In this document: positions 6,267-11,142 of the stretch, in pieces
Numbering within the stretch: position 1 is the first letter of the stretch
Layout of the letters: each line of letters opens with the position of its first letter
Assembly (NCBI GenBank): GCA_902766575.1
Contig: CACXED010000069.1
Location: 1-11,142 of the forward strand
DNA length: 11,142 nt
From: an uncultured Ruminococcus sp.
Lineage (GTDB): Bacteria; Bacillota; Clostridia; Oscillospirales; CAG-272
Direction of reading: 5' to 3'
Translations under genes and position numbers: made by a program
The notes under the pieces: generated by a model
Databases searched by the model: none
The model's input: only the letters and a program-made list of their open reading frames with translations
Told to the model about the DNA's origin: nothing

Positions 6267-7309
6267 TAAAGCCCGAAAGACTTTATCCCGGCGACCGGGC
6301 GGCGATAGTCAGCCTGTCGTGGGGAGGTCTCGGCGAGCCGAAGCTGATCCACAGATACCTTACCGCGAAAAAGCGTCTCGAACGCGATTTCGGGCTGATC
6401 GTCGAGCCGACGGCGCACGCGCTCTCGGGAGAGAAATTTCTCGGCGAGCATCCCGAGATCCGCGCGAGAGATCTCATCGCCGCGTTCCGCGACCCGCGGA
6501 TAAAGGCGGTGTTCTGCGCCATCGGCGGCGACGACACGATACGGACGCTGAAATATGTCGACCTCGACGTATTGAGACAGAACCCGAAGATATTCGTCGG
6601 CTATTCCGACTCCACGATCAACCATTTCATGATGCAGAAGGCCGGGCTGATCTCGTTCTACGGGATCTCGGCGATGTGCGAGCTGGCGGAGAACCGCGGG
6701 ATCAATCCCTACACCGAAAACGCCCTGCGCGCGATGCTCTTTGAGGACTCGAGCGGGTTTGAGGTCAGACCGAGCCCGGTCTGGTCGCGCTCGCATATCG
6801 AGTGGGACGAGAACAATAACGACAGGGGGCTTGAGTACATCCCGGATACTCACGGCTATGAGCTGCTCTCGGGCAGCGGCAGAGTCCGCGGAAAGCTCAT
6901 CGGCGGCTGTCTCGACGTCTTTATGATGGCCGCGGGAACGAAGATATTCCCGACGCCAAGAGAATGTCGCGGCGCGATCCTGCTGCTTGAGACCAGCGAG
7001 GACAAGCCCTCGCCCGAGCTTTTCAGATACACGCTGCGGAATCTGGCGGCGCAGGGGATACTCCGCGCGCTGTCGGCGATAATCGTCGGCAAGCCGCAGG
7101 ACGAGACCTATTATGAGGAATACAAAAAGGAGCTGCTCGGCGTCGTCGCAGGCGAGGAAGGGCTCGATATACCGATATTGTACAATGTGAATATCGGTCA
7201 CTCGGCGCCGGTCGGACTGCTTGCGCTCGGAGCCGAGTACGAGCTCGACTGCGAGGCGAAAACGCTTACGCTCCGTGAGAGCGCGACTCTGCCGCGCACT
7301 TTGAATTGA
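6263..7309 (+). CDS. LD-carboxypeptidase, S66 family (LdcA/MccF-like)
   Basis: A 348-residue serine peptidase of family S66. It would cleave the L,D bond to the terminal D-alanine of muropeptide tetrapeptides. MccF-type relatives instead hydrolyse microcin C-like toxins, and these two roles cannot be separated here. Seen in the sequence: the N-terminal LYPGDRAAIVSLSWGG, AIGGDDTIR (86-94), the nucleophile S115 in VGYSDST, GGCLDVF (214-220), the triad glutamate E243 in LLLETSED, and the triad histidine H313 in NIGHSAPVG. The triad is complete. There is no signal peptide, so it acts in the cytoplasm, consistent with peptidoglycan recycling. Its ATG overlaps the previous stop codon as ATGA, and the upstream ribosome site is weak, pointing to translational coupling with the LytM-like protein. 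Confidence 0.92.
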   Translation: MIKPERLYPGDRAAIVSLSWGGLGEPKLIHRYLTAKKRLERDFGLIVEPTAHALSGEKFLGEHPEIRARDLIAAFRDPRIKAVFCAIGGDDTIRTLKYVDLDVLRQNPKIFVGYSDSTINHFMMQKAGLISFYGISAMCELAENRGINPYTENALRAMLFEDSSGFEVRPSPVWSRSHIEWDENNNDRGLEYIPDTHGYELLSGSGRVRGKLIGGCLDVFMMAAGTKIFPTPRECRGAILLLETSEDKPSPELFRYTLRNLAAQGILRALSAIIVGKPQDETYYEEYKKELLGVVAGEEGLDIPILYNVNIGHSAPVGLLALGAEYELDCEAKTLTLRESATLPRTLN

Positions 7310-7313
7310 GGAT

Positions 7314-8951
7314 ATGAACAGAAACAACAATTCCGGCGCAGCCCGGAACACTCAGAACACGGGACAGTACTATCCCGACCCGCGTCAGGCTCAGCGATCC
7401 AATAGTCAATCGCAGAGAACGGCGCAGAATCAGTACAGCGGGAACGGCGCCCGCCCGGCTCAGAACCGGAGCGCTCAGGGCAATCAGAACCCACAGAGCC
7501 GGAGTCAGGCTCAGCAGCCGCGTCAGGCGCAGTCAAAGCGCCGGAGCGCAGGCTCAGCGTCCCAGAGCCGCTCCGGGCGCCCGACGCCGAGACGCCAGAC
7601 CTCCCGTCCCAAGGTAAAGCTGACGCCCGAGCAGATCGAGATCGACCGCGCACGCCGTCAGCGCGAAAAATACAAAATGCAGAAGCAGCGCAAGGAGGCA
7701 TTAAAGGTCTTTTTCATGCGGCTTATGCTGTTTTTGCTCGTTTTCGCGGTGATGTGCGGAGCGACCGCGGCGGTTTTCTTCCTGAACCTCACAAGGCAGG
7801 ACTCCACCGACGTGTCGGGCTACAGCTATAAGATCGGCGACGACAGCTATTCGCTCAAATACTCCGACGCGGTGCGCGAGGGCAGGGTCTACGTCAGCTT
7901 CTCCGACGTCGCGGAGCTCTGCGGACTGGCGACCGTCGGCTCGCCCGACGATATCAAATACGTCATCAAGGGCGAGGAAGCCGAGACTATCCGCTTCATC
8001 GCCGGAACGCGAGAGGTCTATGTCAACACGGTGGAGACAAGGCTCTCGGGCGACAGCTTCTGGCGCGACGGAGAGCTCTACGTTCCAGCAGATTTCGTCG
8101 CTGCCTACTTCAAGGGCCTCGACGTTCAGATCGACGAGAAAAAGCACACCGTCACGATCTCCCGCGTGCTTCTCAACGAGCTTGACGAAAAGGGAAATCT
8201 CAAAAAGGGCGAGGAGCCTATATACGATCAGCTCTGCTTTCTGCTCGCCTCTCCCGCGCCGCTCGAGGGAATCGACGAGGAGGACGCAAAGGCGCTTGTA
8301 AAAACGCCGGAGATGGGCTTTCTGCTCAATCTCACCGCCTATGAGGAGTATATGAATCCGGGCAACACCAAGGAATATCTGACGCTTGTCAATGTCGATC
8401 ATCTGCTCGATTCGACCTATGTTCCGCAGGATCTCGTGGAGGTCGAAAACACCCGCAAGGACAGGGCAAAGCAGCAGCTCAGGCTCTACGCGGCAAAGGC
8501 GCTTGAGGCGCTGTTCAAGGAGATGGCCGAGGAGACCGGCTTCACCGACGTCACCGTCACAAGCGGCTACCGCGGATATTCCTATCAGCAGTCGCTGTTC
8601 AATCAGCAGCTTCAGAAAAATTCCCACCTCGGAGACGGAGCCTACGCTGCGGCTGCGGCTGTCGTCAATCCTCCCGGAGCTAGCGAGCATCAGAGCGGTC
8701 TGTGCATTGATATGCACAATATCGCTACCGGAGCCGACGTCTCCTTCGGCGAGACCGAGCAGTTCAAGTGGCTCTCCGAGAACTGCTGGAAGTTCGGCTT
8801 CATACTCCGCTATCCGGAGGACAAGACCGACAAGACCGGCATCTCCTACGAGCCGTGGCACTACCGCTACGTCGGACGCTATCACGCGCAGAAGATGTAC
8901 GAGATGGGTATGTGCCTTGAGGAATACTGCGCTTATCTCGGAATTAACTGA
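7314..8951 (+). CDS. VanY-type D-alanyl-D-alanine carboxypeptidase (M15B), membrane-anchored
   Basis: A 545-residue zinc peptidase that should remove the terminal D-Ala from wall pentapeptides. Order of parts: a long cytoplasmic tail rich in Gln, Asn, Ser and Arg (1-100, one acidic residue only); a charged helical stretch (about 104-130); one transmembrane helix (about 132-157); a domain resembling the copper-amine-oxidase N-terminal-like stalk (about 170-285); then the M15B domain (about 385-540). Zinc and catalytic residues are intact: SGYRGYSYQQSLFN (417-430), H459 and D466 in SEHQSGLCID, and E513 and H516 in EPWHYR. It is type II, with the catalytic part outside. The start lies four bases after the previous stop. 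GAGG at 7308-7311 is only two bases from the ATG, unusually close, so coupling is likely. It pairs logically with the LD-carboxypeptidase upstream. Confidence 0.93.
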   Translation: MNRNNNSGAARNTQNTGQYYPDPRQAQRSNSQSQRTAQNQYSGNGARPAQNRSAQGNQNPQSRSQAQQPRQAQSKRRSAGSASQSRSGRPTPRRQTSRPKVKLTPEQIEIDRARRQREKYKMQKQRKEALKVFFMRLMLFLLVFAVMCGATAAVFFLNLTRQDSTDVSGYSYKIGDDSYSLKYSDAVREGRVYVSFSDVAELCGLATVGSPDDIKYVIKGEEAETIRFIAGTREVYVNTVETRLSGDSFWRDGELYVPADFVAAYFKGLDVQIDEKKHTVTISRVLLNELDEKGNLKKGEEPIYDQLCFLLASPAPLEGIDEEDAKALVKTPEMGFLLNLTAYEEYMNPGNTKEYLTLVNVDHLLDSTYVPQDLVEVENTRKDRAKQQLRLYAAKALEALFKEMAEETGFTDVTVTSGYRGYSYQQSLFNQQLQKNSHLGDGAYAAAAAVVNPPGASEHQSGLCIDMHNIATGADVSFGETEQFKWLSENCWKFGFILRYPEDKTDKTGISYEPWHYRYVGRYHAQKMYEMGMCLEEYCAYLGIN

Positions 8952-8962
8952 TCTTCGATCAG
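8948..8962 (+). other. Small stem-loop over the stop codon between the third and fourth operon genes
   Basis: CTGATC (8948-8953) pairs perfectly with GATCAG (8957-8962) around TTC. It includes the TGA stop (8949-8951) and ends right before the AAAGGAAG ribosome site (8963-8970). No T run follows, so it is not a terminator. It might tune translation of the next gene or be an RNA-processing site. Confidence 0.45.
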
Positions 8963-8976
8963 AAAGGAAGACTATT

Positions 8977-9870
8977 ATGAATATCTGCACACAGACTCAC
9001 AGATTCGACGAGGTCTACGGCATCGAAAAGGGAGTCGAGCTCCTCGCCAAGGCCGGCTACGACTCGATCGACTACAGTATGTTCTTCCCGGTCGACAGCG
9101 GAGTGCTGACTCTCCCCGACGACGAGCTGCGCGAAAGGTACACAAGGCTCCGTCGGCACATCGAGAGCTGCGGGCTCTACGTCTACCAGACGCACACGCC
9201 CTTTCCGACCTACACGTGGAATCCCGAGCGCGACCCGGTCATCTTTGAAGCCGAGCGCAAGGCTCTGCTGATTTCGTCGGTGCTCGGAGCGCGCTATGCC
9301 GTCGTGCATCCGCCGATTCTGCGGGAGAACCGCTACGGCTCAAAGTCAGCCGAGAACAAGGAGGTTGCGGTCGATCTCTACTCGCGCCTGCTGCCCTATC
9401 TCGACGAGTACGACGTCAGCATCGCCATTGAGAATATGTTCAATCACGACCCGGAGAAGAACTGCATCTGCCCGACCGTCTGCTCGTCCAGCGAGGAGAT
9501 GGCTGACTATGTCGACACGATGAACTCGCTCTGCACAGGGAAGCCGAGATTCGTCGCCTGCCTTGACGTAGGACACTCCAATCTCGCCGGAGACAAGCTG
9601 GTCGGAGATATGGTAAGGACGCTCGGAAGCCGGCTGAAGGCGCTCCACATCCACGACAACTACGGAAAGACAGACGATCACACCGCTCCCGGCTTCGGAA
9701 ACATCGACTGGGAGGGTTTCTGCGGCGCGCTGAAGGAGATCGGCTACGACGGAGATTTCGTCTATGAGGCTGACAATTTCCACCGACATTTCGATAAGTC
9801 GCTCACCTTTGACGCCGGAGCTCTGCTCTGCAAAATAGCAAGGAATATGACAGAGAAGTACGGACTCTGA
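8977..9870 (+). CDS. Xylose-isomerase-like TIM-barrel protein (sugar phosphate isomerase/epimerase family)
   Basis: A 297-residue protein of the AP-endonuclease-2/xylose-isomerase-like barrel fold (PF01261 type). Metal-site positions can be read along the barrel strands: YQTHTPFP (70-77), VVHPP (109-113), E152 in IAIENM, D197 and H200 in CLDVGHSN, HIHDN (224-228), the DDHTAPGFGNIDW loop (233-245), and E264 in YEADNF. It is therefore likely to bind a divalent metal and isomerise or epimerise a sugar or related hydroxy-ketone. The substrate cannot be named. Cys163, Cys165 and Cys169 form a small cluster of unknown meaning. I took ATG 8977 as start because AAAGGAAG lies six bases upstream; the frame is open for 197 more codons upstream, but that part overlaps the VanY-type gene in another frame. 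It is last in the operon, 25 bases after the carboxypeptidase, so it may act on a wall-derived sugar, but this is a guess. Confidence 0.87.
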   Translation: MNICTQTHRFDEVYGIEKGVELLAKAGYDSIDYSMFFPVDSGVLTLPDDELRERYTRLRRHIESCGLYVYQTHTPFPTYTWNPERDPVIFEAERKALLISSVLGARYAVVHPPILRENRYGSKSAENKEVAVDLYSRLLPYLDEYDVSIAIENMFNHDPEKNCICPTVCSSSEEMADYVDTMNSLCTGKPRFVACLDVGHSNLAGDKLVGDMVRTLGSRLKALHIHDNYGKTDDHTAPGFGNIDWEGFCGALKEIGYDGDFVYEADNFHRHFDKSLTFDAGALLCKIARNMTEKYGL

Positions 9871-9964
9871 AAAATACTCCGGAAAACCGCTTTAATTCGC
9901 TATAAAAATACACATCAGAAGGCTCGCTTTCGGCGGCTTATCTGTCATGTGCTACAAAAATTCA

Positions 9965-10003
9965 AACTCCGCTTTGTATGCTATTGACAAAGCGGAGTTG
10001 ATT
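9965..10003 (+). terminator. Inverted repeat after the operon: probable terminator, possibly also an operator
   Basis: AACTCCGCTTTG (9965-9976) and CAAAGCGGAGTT (9988-9999) form a perfect 12-pair stem with an 11-base loop. The run after it is weak on the plus strand (GATTT) and better on the minus strand (GAATTTTTG). It lies about 95 bases after the operon's last stop codon. The -35 box of the next promoter is inside the loop and right arm. The 94 bases between the stop and the repeat hold no gene, only a weak CACATCAGA/TCTGtcATGTG pairing. Confidence 0.6.
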
Positions 10004-10012
10004 TCATATAAT
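9984..10012 (+). promoter_or_regulatory. Perfect-consensus sigma-A promoter of aspartate kinase
   Basis: TTGACA (9984-9989), a 17-base spacer and TATAAT (10007-10012), followed by two more overlapping ATAA units. The leader from about 10019 to the ATG at 10058 is near 40 bases, so there is no room for a lysine riboswitch. Confidence 0.9.
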
Positions 10013-10057
10013 ATAATATAACGTCAAAAATTCTAACAGATATGGGGAAATCAAATC

Positions 10058-11142
10058 ATGCTTAAAGTCGTAAAGTTCGGCGGAAGCTCGCTTGCGGACG
10101 CCGCTCAGTTCAGAAAAGTAGCCGGAATAATCAAAGCCGACCCGTCAAGACGCTACGTCGTGCCCTCCGCTCCGGGCAAACGCACCAAGAACGACACCAA
10201 GGTCACGGATATGCTCTACGCCTGCTACGATATGGCGTCCCGCGGCGAGGACTTCGCCGAGTATTTCGGCGAGATCGAGGCGAGATACAACGGCATAATC
10301 TCGGATCTGGGTCTCGACTTCTCGCTCGCATCGGAGTTTGAGGCTATCCGCAACGCCTTTATCCACAAGGCGGGACGCGACTACGCCGCAAGCCGCGGAG
10401 AATATCTCAACGGACGCATACTCGCCGCTTTTCTCGGCTTTGACTTCATCGACGCGGCGAGCGTGATCTTCTTCAAGGAGAACGGTCAGCTCGACTCCGA
10501 GCGCACAAACACCGTCCTCGCCGCCGAGCTCAGACGCCATGAGCACGCCGTGATCCCCGGCTTCTACGGCTCGATGCCCAACGACACTATCCGCACCTTC
10601 TCTCGCGGAGGCTCGGACATCACCGGCTCGATAGTCGCAAGAGCCGCCGAGTGCGATCTCTACGAGAACTGGACCGACGTGGACGGCTTCCTGATGGCTG
10701 ACCCGAGGATAGTCGACAATCCCCGCGTCATCAGCGAGGTAACCTACAAGGAGCTGCGCGAGCTTTCGTATATGGGCGCCGGAGTTCTGCACGAGGACGC
10801 TATCTTCCCCGTGAGATTCGCCGGTATCCCGATCAACATCCGCAATACCAACAATCCCGACGCGCACGGCACGCTGATCCTCCCGCAGAGCGGCAAGTTC
10901 GACACCGGAAACGTCATCACCGGCGTGGCGGGCAAGAAGGGCTTTTCGGTAATCACGATAGAGAAGGATATGATGAACGCCGAGGTGGGCTTCGGACGCC
11001 GCGTGCTCGAGGTCCTCGAGGTCAACGGTATGTGCTTTGAGCATCTGCCGTCGGGGATCGACAACATGAGCGTCATCGTCAACACCCACGAGCTGGAAGG
11101 TCGCCGCGAGCGCATTGTCAACGGTATCTGCCGTTCGGTCAA
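10058..11142 (+). CDS. lysC: Aspartate kinase, C-terminus cut by the window end
   Basis: 361 codons are present. The family usually has about 400-460 residues, so only the last part of the regulatory region is missing. It phosphorylates aspartate, the first step toward lysine, diaminopimelate, threonine and methionine. Seen: KFGGSSLADA (6-15), YVVPSAPGKRTKNDTKVTD (33-51), the catalytic glutamate E115 in ASRGEYLNGR, SRGGSDITG (182-190), WTDVDGFLMADPRIV (205-219) and YMGAGVLHEDAIFP (238-251). The ACT regulatory part then begins near GVAGKKGFSVITIEKDMM (289-306), implying feedback control by an amino acid. No homoserine dehydrogenase domain can be judged from what is here. The start is ATG 10058 with GGGGA (10044-10048) nine bases upstream. 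With dapL it supplies diaminopimelate for the cell wall. The symbol lysC is used in the general sense; isoform identity is not determined. Confidence 0.93.
   Translation, partial: MLKVVKFGGSSLADAAQFRKVAGIIKADPSRRYVVPSAPGKRTKNDTKVTDMLYACYDMASRGEDFAEYFGEIEARYNGIISDLGLDFSLASEFEAIRNAFIHKAGRDYAASRGEYLNGRILAAFLGFDFIDAASVIFFKENGQLDSERTNTVLAAELRRHEHAVIPGFYGSMPNDTIRTFSRGGSDITGSIVARAAECDLYENWTDVDGFLMADPRIVDNPRVISEVTYKELRELSYMGAGVLHEDAIFPVRFAGIPINIRNTNNPDAHGTLILPQSGKFDTGNVITGVAGKKGFSVITIEKDMMNAEVGFGRRVLEVLEVNGMCFEHLPSGIDNMSVIVNTHELEGRRERIVNGICRSV

Noticed and set aside
6227..7351. 374-codon open frame on the minus strand opposite the S66 peptidase
   Set aside because: The complete S66 catalytic triad on the plus strand explains the region. 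The minus frame is a shadow.
8386..8976. Upstream extension of the isomerase-like reading frame into the VanY-type gene
   Set aside because: This part is Ser/Arg-rich frame-shadow sequence. The real start at 8977 has a ribosome site and begins the barrel fold.
7701..8990. 429-codon open frame on the minus strand opposite the VanY-type gene
   Set aside because: A shadow of a GC-rich gene with intact VanY motifs. There is no minus-strand ribosome site or recognisable domain.
10013..10057. Possible lysine riboswitch before aspartate kinase
   Set aside because: The predicted leader is only about 40 bases, far shorter than a lysine riboswitch, and shows no suitable helices.
10145..11089. 314-codon open frame on the minus strand opposite aspartate kinase
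   Set aside because: The plus strand encodes a clearly recognisable aspartate kinase over the same bases. The antisense frame has no family features.

Overview
The window reads as chromosomal DNA from a gut-type, low-branching Firmicute of the class Clostridia (Oscillospiraceae/Ruminococcaceae-like). The coding DNA is GC-rich and the intergenic DNA AT-rich. Promoters are strongly sigma-A-like (TTGAxx, 17-base spacer, TATAAT), ribosome sites are AGGAGG-like, and the protein families present (DapL, a VanY-type carboxypeptidase with a stalk domain, an M23-like protein, a Clostridia-style GNAT) fit that group. This assignment comes from sequence impression only. There are nine genes, two of them cut by the window edges, no RNA genes, no insertion sequences and no CRISPR. 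No gene-free stretch exceeds about 220 bases.

Region 1 (1-2092): a minus-strand partial gene (probable GNAT acetyltransferase) lies downstream of a minus-strand AraC-family regulator. That regulator is divergent from a plus-strand short-chain dehydrogenase, which ends in a clear terminator. A near-identical motif, ATATTTCGA, sits ahead of all three genes and could be the regulator's operator.

Region 2 (2161-3147): a stand-alone, strongly promoted and terminated lipoprotein of amino-acid-binding protein family 3. Its domain order looks circularly permuted: the segment that normally ends these proteins sits directly after the lipobox, and the protein stops where that segment should begin. No permease or ATPase gene is nearby. 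This is the most unusual item in the window.

Region 3 (3164-4503): LL-diaminopimelate aminotransferase (dapL), monocistronic, with its own promoter and a perfect-stem terminator.

Region 4 (4546-10003): a four-gene operon read from one promoter. It encodes a membrane-anchored protein with a degenerate M23/LytM domain, an S66 LD-carboxypeptidase (4-base overlap), a VanY-type D,D-carboxypeptidase (4-base gap) and a xylose-isomerase-like TIM-barrel protein (25-base gap). The first three belong to peptidoglycan peptide-processing families: a D,D-carboxypeptidase makes tetrapeptides that an L,D-carboxypeptidase can shorten, with a likely inactive LytM protein as partner or regulator.

Region 5 (9984-end): aspartate kinase, cut by the window end, behind a perfect-consensus promoter whose -35 box lies inside a 12-bp inverted repeat. 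With dapL this gives two steps of the diaminopimelate/lysine pathway, which supplies the wall peptide that the region 4 enzymes act on.
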